Position numbers and translations under genes: made by a program
Assembly: GCF_000935045.1 (NCBI RefSeq)
Contig: NZ_JYKS01000001.1
Location: forward strand, 248,001-312,000
Direction: 5' to 3'
Length of the DNA: 64,000 nucleotides
Source: Pseudomonas sp. 10-1B
GTDB taxonomy: Bacteria > Pseudomonadota > Gammaproteobacteria > Pseudomonadales > Pseudomonadaceae
Notes under the pieces: model-generated
Told to the model about the DNA's origin: nothing
Database searches by the model: none
The model's input: the letters and a program-made list of their open reading frames with translations, nothing else
Shown here: positions 24,463 through 33,423 of the stretch, piece after piece
Position numbering within the stretch: the stretch's first letter is position 1
How the letters are laid out: each line of letters opens with the position of its first letter

Positions 24463-26616
24463 ATGGATCCCTTGATTTCCTATTTCAAACTGGCTCTTCA
24501 CCCAGGCCGTGCGGTGCTGTTCTTCGCCTTGCGCACCATCGTCGCGGGCCTGCTGTGCCTGTACCTGGCGTTCATCTTCGATCTGGAGCAGCCAAAGTGG
24601 GCGCTGATGACGGTGATCATCATCAGCCTGCCGCTGGCCGGCATGACCCTCAAGCGCAGCTTCGCCCAGGTGCTGGGGACTGCGGCGGGGGCGGCGGTGG
24701 CCGTGGCGATCATGGCGTTGTTCCCCCAGGCCCCGATGCCTTTCCTCGTCTGCCTCGCCCTGTGGCTGGCCTTCTGCACAGCAGGGGGGACCCTGCTGCG
24801 TTACACCGACTCCCATGCGTTCGTCCTGAGTGGCTTCACCGCCGTGGTGGTGGCGATGCTGGCGGTCCCGGAGCCGGACGGCATCCTCATGCTGGCCATC
24901 ACCCGGCTGACCGAAACCCTTCTCGCGGTGGCCTGTGTCGCGGTGGTCAGCCTGTTGACGGCGCGCCCCCAGGCTGTGGCGCAGGGGTATTTCAGCAAGG
25001 TCGACAGCTTGGTCAAGCTGATCGCCCGGCATGCCGCCGAAGTGGTTAGGAGCGAGGAAGATGACGGCGCATTCAGTCAGCGTCAGGCTCACCTGATCGC
25101 GGAGATTAGCGCCTTGGAAGGCCTACGCCGGCATCTTTATTTCGATGCCCCGCACTTGCGTAGCGCCGACGGGCTGGTGCAGTTGCTGGCCAACCAGTTG
25201 GTGTTGCTGGTGTCGCGCCTGCAGGTGTTGCGTCAGCAACGTGAGTTGATCAAGCAGCACTGGCAAGGGCCGTTGCCGGCGGACATCCAGCTCTTGCGTC
25301 AGGCTGAGCTGGACAGCCTGGACGCACTCGCCCGTGATGGTGTGGCACTGTCGATGTCGCGTCGCGAGGCGATCCGCGGGTTGCAGCAACGCTTCGACGA
25401 AGCCGCCGACCGCGCCGAGTACCTCAACGAGCCGTTGCCCTCGCGCATGCGCCCGTTGGCCTGGGCATTGCGCTGGGAACAGGCGCGCCTGCTGGAGCAA
25501 CTGGACGAACTGATCGAACTCAACGAAGCGATCCAGCAGGGCCGGACGGCCAGTTGCCCTCAGGTGCAAGGGCAGGTCAGCGCCTTGCACCTGGATTTTC
25601 GCCTGGCCGGCATGAATGCGGTGCGGGCCTTCCTGGCGCTGTTTCTCTCCGGCTGGCTGTGGATCGAGACGGCCTGGGACGGCGTGCGTTCAGGCGTGAT
25701 CCTGATGGGCGTCATGTGCTCGCTGATGGCGACGTTGCCAAGGCCCTTGCTGGCCAGCCAGAACTACAACCGCGGTCTGCTGGTGGCGATGGTGTTGTCG
25801 GCCGTCTACCAGTTCGCCCTGCTGCCGCTCTTCACCGATTTCGAAATGCTTGCCCTGTGCCTGGTGCCACTGCTCTATCTGGCTGCCGTGGGCCTTGCCA
25901 GCCCTATGACCGCAGGTATCGGCATGGGCATCGGGCTGATTGGGCTGTTGATGATCGGCCCGCAGAATATCGGCACTTACCACAATACGGCCATCCAATG
26001 GTTCGAGTTCGCAGGTGGGTACGCAGCTGCCGGTGTGTTGGCCATGGTGGTGTTCGCCCTGGTGTTTCCATTCAACCCGCAAAAGCGTATGGCCCGGTTG
26101 TTCGGCCTGCGTCGCGAGGACGTGTACCAGCAGGTGACGGCACCTGCCAGCCTGGTGCGCCAGTTCGATTTCGAGAGCCGTATGCTGGATCGGCTCTCGG
26201 CGATGATCGGCGTGCTGCCGGCCACCAGCGACGCCCGCTCCCGGGCATTGTTCGAGTGCGCTCTGGTGTGCCCGGTACTGGCCATTGCGTTGATGCAGGC
26301 GCATGCCCAGTGCGCCGCCAGCGAGGCGCTGCCACAAGGCATGAAATCGCGTTTGCGCCTAGTGTTGCAGGAGACGGCGGAGGTAATCGGCGCTCGCCGG
26401 CACCTGGACATCGATGCCTTGCTGCAAACGCTGGATGAACTTGGCGAGGCCCTGGACGCGTTGCACCAGATGCATTTCGATGCTGGCAGGGAGGCCCTGC
26501 GCCGGTTGTTCATCCTGCGGGTCGCATTGGCAATCGCCGGCCAGTTGCTGCGGCGCTATCGAGTGGTCCTGGCGCCGGGTACAGCGGCAGAAGAGGAGGG
26601 CGCCTATGCCCATTGA
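24463..26616 (+). CDS. FUSC/AaeB-type aromatic-acid efflux protein
   Basis: 717 residues from ATG 24463 (TTG 24451 also in frame). Two sets of about five to six membrane segments (residues ~20-170 and ~390-530), each followed by a soluble helical domain: the FUSC / p-hydroxybenzoic-acid efflux (AaeB, YccS) plan. In Escherichia coli AaeB works with membrane fusion protein AaeA and the small protein AaeX. The same three parts are here: this gene, a DUF1656 protein overlapping its 3' end, and a fusion-protein gene. Confidence 0.88.
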   Translation: MDPLISYFKLALHPGRAVLFFALRTIVAGLLCLYLAFIFDLEQPKWALMTVIIISLPLAGMTLKRSFAQVLGTAAGAAVAVAIMALFPQAPMPFLVCLALWLAFCTAGGTLLRYTDSHAFVLSGFTAVVVAMLAVPEPDGILMLAITRLTETLLAVACVAVVSLLTARPQAVAQGYFSKVDSLVKLIARHAAEVVRSEEDDGAFSQRQAHLIAEISALEGLRRHLYFDAPHLRSADGLVQLLANQLVLLVSRLQVLRQQRELIKQHWQGPLPADIQLLRQAELDSLDALARDGVALSMSRREAIRGLQQRFDEAADRAEYLNEPLPSRMRPLAWALRWEQARLLEQLDELIELNEAIQQGRTASCPQVQGQVSALHLDFRLAGMNAVRAFLALFLSGWLWIETAWDGVRSGVILMGVMCSLMATLPRPLLASQNYNRGLLVAMVLSAVYQFALLPLFTDFEMLALCLVPLLYLAAVGLASPMTAGIGMGIGLIGLLMIGPQNIGTYHNTAIQWFEFAGGYAAAGVLAMVVFALVFPFNPQKRMARLFGLRREDVYQQVTAPASLVRQFDFESRMLDRLSAMIGVLPATSDARSRALFECALVCPVLAIALMQAHAQCAASEALPQGMKSRLRLVLQETAEVIGARRHLDIDALLQTLDELGEALDALHQMHFDAGREALRRLFILRVALAIAGQLLRRYRVVLAPGTAAEEEGAYAH

Positions 26617-26812
26617 TTTCGAGTTTGGCGGTGTTTACCTGCCGCCGATCGCCCAGGCCTTGTTGCTGGCCTTGCCCCTGTTCCTGATCGCAGACGCCGT
26701 GTTGCGCCGGGTCGGCGTGCTGGCGCTGGTGTGGCACCCGGCCCTGTTCCAGGGGGCCCTGTATGCCGCGATCTGCGCGGCGCTGGTGTTGTCGATGGGA
26801 GTGAGCCTGTAA
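26606..26812 (+). CDS. DUF1656 small membrane protein (AaeX-like)
   Basis: 68 residues; ATG 26606 lies inside the end of the FUSC gene (11-base overlap), with GAGGAGGG upstream. Two hydrophobic helices ('IAQALLLALPLFLIADAVL' and 'ALYAAICAALVLSMGVSL') and the DUF1656 opening 'DFEFGGVYLPP'. Constant partner of FUSC efflux pumps; the role is not known in detail. Confidence 0.85.
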   Translation: MPIDFEFGGVYLPPIAQALLLALPLFLIADAVLRRVGVLALVWHPALFQGALYAAICAALVLSMGVSL

Positions 26813-26814
26813 AG

Positions 26815-27763
26815 ATGCCTGTGTTGAAACCTGTTCTTTCCAAGGCCCTGACCCTGGCGGTCCTGGTGCTCGCGCTGGTGCTCGGCTGGTTTGCCTGGGA
26901 TTACTACACCCGTGCACCCTGGACCCGTGACGCGCGGGTGCGGGCGGATGTGGTGACCCTGTCGGCCGAGGTCTCCGGGCGCATCATCGAGCTGCCGGTA
27001 CACGACAATCAGTTCGTCCGCCAGGGCGACCTGCTGTTGCAGATCGATCCTGCCCGCTATGAGCTGGCCGTGCTGCATGCCGAACGTGCCGTCGAGGTGG
27101 CGCGCGCCGCCCTGGGACAGTCGCAGGCTGCCATCGTCGCCAATGAGGCCTTGCTCAAGCAGCGGCGCAGCGAGGAGCAGCGGCGGCGCAAGTTGCAATC
27201 GCTGTCGGCGATCTCTGCCGAGGAATGGGAGAAGTCCGGCACCGACGTGGCGGTGGCCCAGGCCCAGCTGCTACGCGAGCAGGCCAATCTCGGCCTGGCC
27301 CAGGCCAATGTGCAACTCGCCGATGCCACCCTGAAACAAGCGCGGCTCGACCTCGAGCGTACCCGGGTCAGCGCCCCGGTCAGCGGCTATGTGACCAACT
27401 TGTTGACCCGTCAGGGTGACTTCGCCCAGCCGGGTACCCCCGCTGTTGGCCTTGGTGGACAGTGCCTCGTTCCACGTCAGTGGCTATTTCGAAGAAACCA
27501 AGTTGCCGAAGATCAAGGTGGGCAGCCGCGCGCGTATCGCCTTGATGAGTGGCGAGGTGCTGGAGGGCACGGTGGAGAGCATCGCCTACGCCATCACTGA
27601 TCGCGAGAACCAGCCGGGTAACCGCTTGCTGGCCAACGTCAACCCTACCTACACCTGGGTCAAGCTCGCCCAGCGGATCCCGGTGCGCCTGCGTTTGCAA
27701 CGTAGTGCCGATGCAGTGCCGCTGCGGGCCGGCACTACCGCGACAGTCACCATCTTGGAATGA
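26815..27763 (+). pseudogene. HlyD/AaeA-type membrane fusion protein gene with +1 frameshift
   Basis: Starts at ATG 26815. The first frame encodes the anchor helix, the 'VSGRIIELPVHDNQFVRQGD' lipoyl half, the coiled coil, and 'RVSAPVSGYVTNLLTRQGDF'. At the run of five C (27437-27441) the frame is lost. The rest (LLALVDSASFHVSGYFEETK ... GTTATVTILE) continues in another frame to 27763. Removing one C restores a normal ~315-residue protein, so it is a one-base insertion or a sequencing error. If real, the efflux system lacks its periplasmic adaptor. Confidence 0.85.
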
Positions 27764-27773
27764 AATTCATCGC

Positions 27774-28682
27774 ATGTTCGATCTGAATGATCTGTATCTC
27801 TACACCAAAGTCGTCGAGCACGGCGGTTTTGCCCCGGCGGGCAGGATCCTCGGCTTGCCGAAGTCGCGCTTGAGCCGCCGTGTTGCCAAGCTCGAAGAGC
27901 GCTTGGGGGTGCGATTGATTCAGCGCTCCACCCGCCAGTTCGCGGTCACCGAAGTGGGGCTCGAATATTACCAGCACTGTGTGTCGATGATGGACCGAGC
28001 GTTGGCGGCAGAGGATGCAGTCGAACGCAGCCGGGCCGTACCCAGTGGGGTCGTGCGCCTGGCATGCAATACGTCATTGCTGGATTCGCGACTGGCGCCG
28101 ATGTTGGCGCGCTTCATGGCTCAATGCCCGGTGGTGGAGTTGCTGGTCAAGAGCTTCAACCGACGGGTGGATGTCATCGGTGAAGGCTTCGACCTGGTCC
28201 TGAGCGTGCACCATGGCCCGCTTGAGAGCAGCGAACTGGTGATGCGCAAGCTGGCCGAGAGCCGTCATTGTCTGGTGGCCTCGCCACGCTTGCTCGCCAG
28301 TCATGACCCTTCGCAGCTGCCTGCGGACCTCCTGGCGCTCCCGAGCCTTGGCTGGGGGGCCGCCGTCCAGGAATACACCTGGGACCTGGACGGGCCGGAC
28401 GGTGTCGCAACATCCATTCGCTTCCGGCCCCGGCTGGTGTCGGACGACTTGGCCGTACTGCATCAGGGCGCATTGGCGGGTGTTGGGGTGGTGGTGCTAC
28501 CGGAAGAGCTGGTGCGTGCGGATCTGGCGAACGGACGGCTGGTTCACGCACTGGAGGGCTGGAGTCCGCAAAATGGGGAAGTTGTAGCGCTGTTTCCGTC
28601 GCGACGTGGATTGATGCCGGCGGTGCGCAAGCTGATCGACTTTCTGGTGAATGAATTTGACGAGATAACCCGTACTTCATGA
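27774..28682 (+). CDS. LysR-family regulator of the efflux operon
   Basis: 302 residues, ATG 27774, ten bases after the fusion-protein stop. N-terminal winged HTH 'FAPAGRILGLPKSRLSRRVAKLEERLG', then a substrate-binding domain. AaeR-like regulators respond to hydroxybenzoates. Being last in the operon suggests it is made together with the pump. Confidence 0.85.
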   Translation: MFDLNDLYLYTKVVEHGGFAPAGRILGLPKSRLSRRVAKLEERLGVRLIQRSTRQFAVTEVGLEYYQHCVSMMDRALAAEDAVERSRAVPSGVVRLACNTSLLDSRLAPMLARFMAQCPVVELLVKSFNRRVDVIGEGFDLVLSVHHGPLESSELVMRKLAESRHCLVASPRLLASHDPSQLPADLLALPSLGWGAAVQEYTWDLDGPDGVATSIRFRPRLVSDDLAVLHQGALAGVGVVVLPEELVRADLANGRLVHALEGWSPQNGEVVALFPSRRGLMPAVRKLIDFLVNEFDEITRTS

Positions 28683-28861
28683 ATCAGGCATTCAGGCTTG
28701 AGCACATTGCGTGTGCTGGACGGTGCAGGTGGTGGTGGGTGGCGATCGGTCCGCTAAATCCGGGTTTATCGATTATGTGAGCCAGAACCTGCTGCTCTCA
28801 TGAGCCGCACGCTGCCGCAGGCGCTCGCCCATAAAAAACCGCCAGATGCCTGACTCTTCAT

Positions 28862-29731
28862 CTACTGGGCGTATTTCTTGGCCCCGGCAACGCAGATGAC
28901 AGCGCCTAGCGTCACCACAAGCATCATCCAGCTGACGTGCTCGTGCAGAAGCAACGCTGCTAGTCCAAGCCCCATGAACGGCTGAAAGAGTTGCAGTTGG
29001 CCCACTGCCGCAATGCCACCCTGGACCAGCCCTCGGTACCAGAACACAAACCCGATCAGCATGCTGAACAGTGAAACGTAGCCGAAGCTGAACCACGCAG
29101 GGGTGCTTACCTTGGCGAAGGCATCAGGCGCTGGAAAATTAGCGATAGTTAGCAGCAGCATGAACGGCAATGCTACAAGCAATGCCCAACTGATCACCTG
29201 CCAACCACCCAATGTCCGTGAGAGACGCGCCCCTTCCGCATAACCCAACCCACAAACGACTACCGCAGCCATCATCAGCAGATCTCCCACCGCCGACGCT
29301 TCTCCTCCATTCATCAACGCATAGCCGGCGACTAGCCCGGCACCTGTCAACGAGAACAACCAGAACATTGGCCGAGGTCGCTCACCGCCCCGCAGAACGG
29401 CAAATCCTGCGGTACAGAGTGGCAGGAGCCCGACAAAGACAATGGAATGAGCAGAGGTGACGTGCTGGAGGGCCAGTGCCGTCAGTAGGGGGAAACCGAT
29501 AACAACCCCAAGCGCTGTTACCGCCAATGACGACAGATCACCACGTTTAGGTCGGGGCTGCCGTAGCACGATCAAAAAAAGCGCACCCAATATGGCGGCA
29601 ATCGTTGCCCTGGCACATGTCAGAAACGCAGGTTCGAAGGCCGTCACTGCCACACGGGTTGCCGGCAACGAGCCCGCAAAGATTGCGACGCCTATGAAGC
29701 CGTTGATCCATCCGCTTGTTGATTTTTCCAT
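28862..29731 (-). CDS. EamA/DMT-family exporter
   Basis: 289 residues, about ten membrane segments in two EamA halves; GAGGAC precedes the start. Start in 'MEKSTSGWINGFIGVAIFAGSLPATRVAV', where SLPATR is typical of the drug/metabolite transporter family. It is divergent from a MocR regulator with 121 bases between, a frequent arrangement in which the regulator controls the exporter. Cargo unknown, possibly an amino compound. Confidence 0.82.
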   Translation of the reverse strand: MEKSTSGWINGFIGVAIFAGSLPATRVAVTAFEPAFLTCARATIAAILGALFLIVLRQPRPKRGDLSSLAVTALGVVIGFPLLTALALQHVTSAHSIVFVGLLPLCTAGFAVLRGGERPRPMFWLFSLTGAGLVAGYALMNGGEASAVGDLLMMAAVVVCGLGYAEGARLSRTLGGWQVISWALLVALPFMLLLTIANFPAPDAFAKVSTPAWFSFGYVSLFSMLIGFVFWYRGLVQGGIAAVGQLQLFQPFMGLGLAALLLHEHVSWMMLVVTLGAVICVAGAKKYAQ

Positions 29732-29801
29732 CGGTAAGTCCTCGACAAGTCAGGGCTCAGTACATCACTGACGGGCTCATCAAGGCCATGTACAATCAAA
29801 T

Positions 29802-29819
29802 ACAGTTTAACCAAACTGT
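29802..29819. promoter_or_regulatory. Inverted repeat between exporter and MocR regulator
   Basis: ACAGTTT-AACC-AAACTGT is a perfect 7-bp inverted repeat in the divergent promoter, 34 bases before the MocR start and 71 before the exporter start. A likely operator for the MocR protein. Confidence 0.5.
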
Positions 29820-29852
29820 TATGCATATAAGTCCAGCACAGCTGAGGGTGTG

Positions 29853-31235
29853 ATGAAACGGAGCGGAACGCGAATTCGCACGGTCATGGCTGAGATCCAG
29901 TCCAGGATAGCCTCTCGAACCTACACACCTGGTACGAGAATTCCTTCAGTCCGGGCAATGGCCCAGACCATGCAAGTATCGGTTTCTACCGTCCTTGAGG
30001 CCTATGAGCGGTTGATGGCAGAGGGTGTACTTAGCTCTCGCCCTGGCTCCGGCTTTTACGTAGCTGGGCCAGTGGCGCCGTTGGTACTGACCGAACTCGG
30101 CCCCAGACTTGATCGTGACGTCGACCCGCTGTGGATCTCGCGCCAGTCTCTTGAAACCTCCAGCGATGCGTTGAAACCAGGGTGTGGGTGGCTACCTGCA
30201 TCCTGGATGTACGAAGCGGGCATGCGTAAAGCGCTTCGAAATGTTGCCCGTTCGGACACTATGAAACTGGCTGAGTACGCTTCACCGCTTGGACATCCGC
30301 CTCTCAGGCAATTCTTGTCGCGACGACTGGCAGGAAACGGGATCGAAGCCCCTCTGGAACAGATCATGCTCACTGAGTCTGGCACCCACGCCATCGACCT
30401 GATTTGCCGTTTTCTGCTGGAGCCGGGAGACACTGTCTTGGTCGACGACCCCTGCTATTTCAATTTTCACGCATTACTGAAAGCACATAGGGTGAACATC
30501 GTAGGAGTACCCTACACTGGAACGGGCCCAGACATCGATGCGTTCGGCGCTGCCCTGCTCGAACATTCTCCCCGGTTGTACATAACGAATTCCGGCATCC
30601 ACAACCCGACCGGGGCCAGCATGTCTCCGGTCACGGCACACAGGCTGCTAAAGCTGGCCGACACCTCTAGCCTGGTGATTGTAGAGGACGACATCTTCGG
30701 GGATTTCGAGAATACTCCCGCTCCACGACTGTCAGCCTTCGATGGCCTCTCTCGTGTCATCCAGATAGGTAGCTTTTCCAAGACCATCTCCGCTTCAATT
30801 CGATGCGGCTACATCGCTGCTCGTCGTGAATGGATCGAGAGCCTGGTCGATCTCAAGATTGCGACTACATTCGGGGGTGGACGCTTGGCCGCGGACATAA
30901 TCCATCAAGCTATTACTGATAGCGGGTACCGAAAACACATGGAAAGTGTCCGCCTCAGGTTGGCCGAGGAAATGGACAGAACGGTAGCGAGGCTTCAGGC
31001 CATTGGTATCAAGCCTTGGATGATTCCCCAGGCTGGGATGTACGTCTGGTGCCAACTCCCTCAAGGTAAGGATGCGGCAACGCTGGCTAGAGCTTGTTTG
31101 AATGAAGGTGTAGTGCTAGCGCCCGGAAATGCTTTTAGCCAGTCCATGACTTCGGGGGATTTCCTCCGCTTCAACGTTGCACAATCTGGTGACGCCAAAA
31201 TCTACGAAGTGTTGAAACGGGCTCTGAGTGCTTAG
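29853..31235 (+). CDS. MocR-type GntR/aminotransferase regulator
   Basis: 460 residues; ATG 29853 (GAGGG six bases upstream). GntR winged HTH at residues ~10-75 ('TRIPSVRAMAQTMQVSVSTVLEAYERL', 'SRPGSGFYV'), then a fold-type I aminotransferase domain with NSGIHNPTG, VEDDIFGDF and the PLP lysine in GSFSKTISASIRCGY. MocR proteins sense PLP-bound amino compounds. It probably controls the divergent exporter. Confidence 0.87.
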   Translation: MKRSGTRIRTVMAEIQSRIASRTYTPGTRIPSVRAMAQTMQVSVSTVLEAYERLMAEGVLSSRPGSGFYVAGPVAPLVLTELGPRLDRDVDPLWISRQSLETSSDALKPGCGWLPASWMYEAGMRKALRNVARSDTMKLAEYASPLGHPPLRQFLSRRLAGNGIEAPLEQIMLTESGTHAIDLICRFLLEPGDTVLVDDPCYFNFHALLKAHRVNIVGVPYTGTGPDIDAFGAALLEHSPRLYITNSGIHNPTGASMSPVTAHRLLKLADTSSLVIVEDDIFGDFENTPAPRLSAFDGLSRVIQIGSFSKTISASIRCGYIAARREWIESLVDLKIATTFGGGRLAADIIHQAITDSGYRKHMESVRLRLAEEMDRTVARLQAIGIKPWMIPQAGMYVWCQLPQGKDAATLARACLNEGVVLAPGNAFSQSMTSGDFLRFNVAQSGDAKIYEVLKRALSA

Positions 31236-31277
31236 TCGTGAGACCAATTGACAGCAGGGAGCCTGGCAGCGCCGGGA

Positions 31278-31529
31278 CTAGCCCCCAGTGACCGGCGGAA
31301 AGAAGGCGATGTCGTCGCCATCGCACAACGGCTCATCCAGGGTACACAGTGCCTGGTTGCGCGCGCACATCAGGTTGGCCTGGCCGAGGGTTTGCGCCCA
31401 CAGCTCGCCACGGCTGACCAGCCGCTCACGCAGGTCGCGCAGGCTGGCCAGCGCTGGCTCCCATTGCAGCGTCTCCTGCTCGCTGCCCAGCAGTTCGCGA
31501 TAGCGCGCGAAGTAGTTCACCTGGATCAT
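31278..31529 (-). CDS. moaD: MoaD, molybdopterin synthase small subunit
   Basis: 83 residues from ATG 31529; ends in the required Gly-Gly (PPVTGG) that is thiocarboxylated to deliver sulfur in molybdopterin synthesis. Ubiquitin-like beta-grasp with '[14 protein letters not shown]' and '[10 protein letters not shown]'. Its start overlaps the stop of the broken moaC, and no moaE is next to it, so a MoaE from elsewhere must pair with it. Confidence 0.85.
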   Translation of the reverse strand: MIQVNYFARYRELLGSEQETLQWEPALASLRDLRERLVSRGELWAQTLGQANLMCARNQALCTLDEPLCDGDDIAFFPPVTGG

Positions 31530-31698
31530 GGCGCTACCTCGGCCTGGTACAAGCCCGAACGCCCACCGGACTTGCGCAGCAGGCGCAGCCAGTCGATCTG
31601 CAGGCTGCGATCGACGGCCTTGCACATGTCGTACTGTGCGCATGGCCGCCGCTGTCCAGGTGGGTCAGGAGGCAGAGGGGCGCGGGCGTGTCGTTCAT
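31526..31698 (-). pseudogene. moaC: moaC remnant: internal deletion and frameshift
   Basis: Minus strand from ATG 31698 reads [20 protein letters not shown], the MoaC N-terminus (LTHLDSxGxAxMVDV). It then joins, in another frame, [20 protein letters not shown] and [15 protein letters not shown], the MoaC C-terminus. Roughly 110 central residues, which include catalytic ones, are missing. The ends still overlap their neighbours exactly as in an intact LysR-moaC-moaD operon (ATGA at both sides). Another moaC must serve the cell. Confidence 0.85.
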
Positions 31699-32615
31699 GA
31701 TAGTTCCAGAGGCGTGGGGGTGGGCTGCTGTTGCGAACAGAGCAGCAGGCGGGCTTCGGCGAAGCACTGCTGGGCGAGGGCCGAGCGTGGCTCGCTGCGA
31801 CGCAGCAGCAGGCCGACCGGGGCGAAGATGCTGGCGTCGGTGATCGGCAGGATGTGGAGGTGTCCGCCCAGGCCCTCGAGGCCGTGGTCGAGGGGCATGA
31901 TCGCGCAGCAAAGACCCGCGCAGACGCCTTGCATCAGCTGGTAGGTGGAGTCGCTTTCGAGGATCGACAGCGGGTGCAGCCCACGGCTGCGAAAGCTCAA
32001 GTCGATGGACTGGCGGTAGTGCATGCCCTGGGACAGCAGCCCCAGGGGCAGATCGGCGATGGCTTCCCAGGACAGGCTCGGGCTGTCGAAAGCGAACTGC
32101 CGGGTGTCGTACAGCAGGCCCATGCGCGTGGCGCCCAGTTCGATCACGTCGAAGTGATTACGGTTGATCTGGTCGAGGTAGCAGATGCCCAGGTCCAGCT
32201 GGTTGCGGCTCAGGCCGTCGGTGACCTGTTCCGAGCTCAACGACGACAGCTGCACCTGCAATTGCGGGTAGCGGCTGATCAGCGGCTTGAGCAGGTCCAT
32301 CAGGTTGAAACTGGATAGCGGCACCATGCCGATACGCAGGCTGCCGACAATGCGCCCCCGGCAGTTGGCGGCCTCGGCTTGCAGGCCGTCGTAGGCAGCC
32401 AGCAGGGTGCGGGTCCAGGCCAGGATTCGTTCGCCGGCTTCGGTGAAACCCTCGAAACGCTGGCCACGGGTCACCAGCATCAGGCCAAGCTCGTCTTCCA
32501 GGTTGCGCAGGCGCATCGACAAGGTCGGCTGGGTGATATGGCACAAGGCAGCGGCCTGACCGAAATGTCGGGTCTGGTCCAAGGCAATCAGGAACTTGAG
32601 CTGTTTGATATCCAT
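31695..32615 (-). CDS. LysR-family regulator, candidate controller of the molybdoenzyme regulon
   Basis: 306 residues, ATG 32615. HTH '[27 protein letters not shown]', then an effector domain with '[10 protein letters not shown]'. First gene of a minus-strand operon with the moaC remnant and moaD (stop overlapping the moaC start). Divergent from mog/moeA across 268 bases that hold a promoter motif repeated before ydeP and before the small proteins at 41257. It is the obvious candidate to bind that motif. Confidence 0.85.
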   Translation of the reverse strand: MDIKQLKFLIALDQTRHFGQAAALCHITQPTLSMRLRNLEDELGLMLVTRGQRFEGFTEAGERILAWTRTLLAAYDGLQAEAANCRGRIVGSLRIGMVPLSSFNLMDLLKPLISRYPQLQVQLSSLSSEQVTDGLSRNQLDLGICYLDQINRNHFDVIELGATRMGLLYDTRQFAFDSPSLSWEAIADLPLGLLSQGMHYRQSIDLSFRSRGLHPLSILESDSTYQLMQGVCAGLCCAIMPLDHGLEGLGGHLHILPITDASIFAPVGLLLRRSEPRSALAQQCFAEARLLLCSQQQPTPTPLELS

Positions 32616-32754
32616 GGGGGCGCCTTGCCGATAGAGTTTGAATATATGAAATCATTGAGGCGTGGCACTTTGAACGTGTGAGCGCGGCCAGGCTTCAAGG
32701 CGACGAAAAGTAAAGTGAAGAGCGACCATCGTCCAATGGGAAATAACGAAGAAG

Positions 32755-32850
32755 TGATAGAGAAGACTGATGATGAAGTGTGATAGATGGCGCTTATTGA
32801 CTATTGCGTATTATCGATTGGACGCGCTGTGGGCAGCACTTTAGTTTCTG
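32755..32850 (+). promoter_or_regulatory. Shared regulon promoter, copy A (upstream of mog)
   Basis: TGATAGA at 32755, GATGATGAAG at 32770, TGATAGAT at 32781 and GATTGGACG at 32816-32824. The last box contains TTGGAC as a possible -35, followed 16 bases later by TTTAGT (32840-32845) as a weak -10, then TTCTG. Aligned without gaps to copy B at 41123; the TGATAGA-N28-GATTGGACG pair is also in copy C at 35075. Distance from the last box to the mog start is 60 bases. Confidence 0.6.
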
Positions 32851-32883
32851 GAGCATATTGCCAAGTTGCCAGAGTGCCAAGAC

Positions 32884-33423
32884 ATGAGTGCCAAACCCGA
32901 TGCCGTGTTCGTTCCATTGAATATTGCCGTGCTGACGGTCAGCGATACCCGCACGTTCGAAACCGATACATCTGGCGAGTTGCTGGCCAGCCGCGCGGTG
33001 GACATGGGCCACCGCCTGGTGGTCAGGGCGTTGCTCAAGGACGACCTGTACAAGATCCGCGCCCAGGTGGCCAACTGGATCGCCGATGAGGGCGTGCAGG
33101 TGGTGCTGATCACCGGTGGCACCGGCTTTACCGGGCGCGACAGCACCCCAGAGGCGGTCAGCTGCCTGCTGGACAAGCATATCGATGGCTTCGGTGAGCT
33201 GTTCCGCGCCCTGTCGATCCTGGATATCGGCACCTCCACGGTGCAGACCCGCGCCTTGGCGGGCCTGGCCAATGGCACTTTGGTGTGCTGCCTGCCGGGC
33301 TCCACGGGTGCCTGTCGTACCGCCTGGGAGGGCATCCTGGTCGAGCAACTGGACGCCCGGCACCGCCCTTGCAACTTCGTGCCACACCTGAAGGCAGCCA
33401 ACCTGTGCGGGACGCGCTCGTGA
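32884..33423 (+). CDS. moaB: MoaB/Mog-family molybdopterin adenylyltransferase
   Basis: 179 residues; ATG 32884 chosen over TTG 32866. MoCF-binding fold: 'NIAVLTVSDTRTFETDTSGELL', 'VVLITGGTGFTGRDSTPEAV' (GGTG and D-x-T-P-E) and 'CCLPGSTGACRTAWEGI'. Adenylylates molybdopterin before molybdenum insertion by MoeA. moeA begins inside its stop (GTGA), so the two are coupled. Confidence 0.87.
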   Translation: MSAKPDAVFVPLNIAVLTVSDTRTFETDTSGELLASRAVDMGHRLVVRALLKDDLYKIRAQVANWIADEGVQVVLITGGTGFTGRDSTPEAVSCLLDKHIDGFGELFRALSILDIGTSTVQTRALAGLANGTLVCCLPGSTGACRTAWEGILVEQLDARHRPCNFVPHLKAANLCGTRS

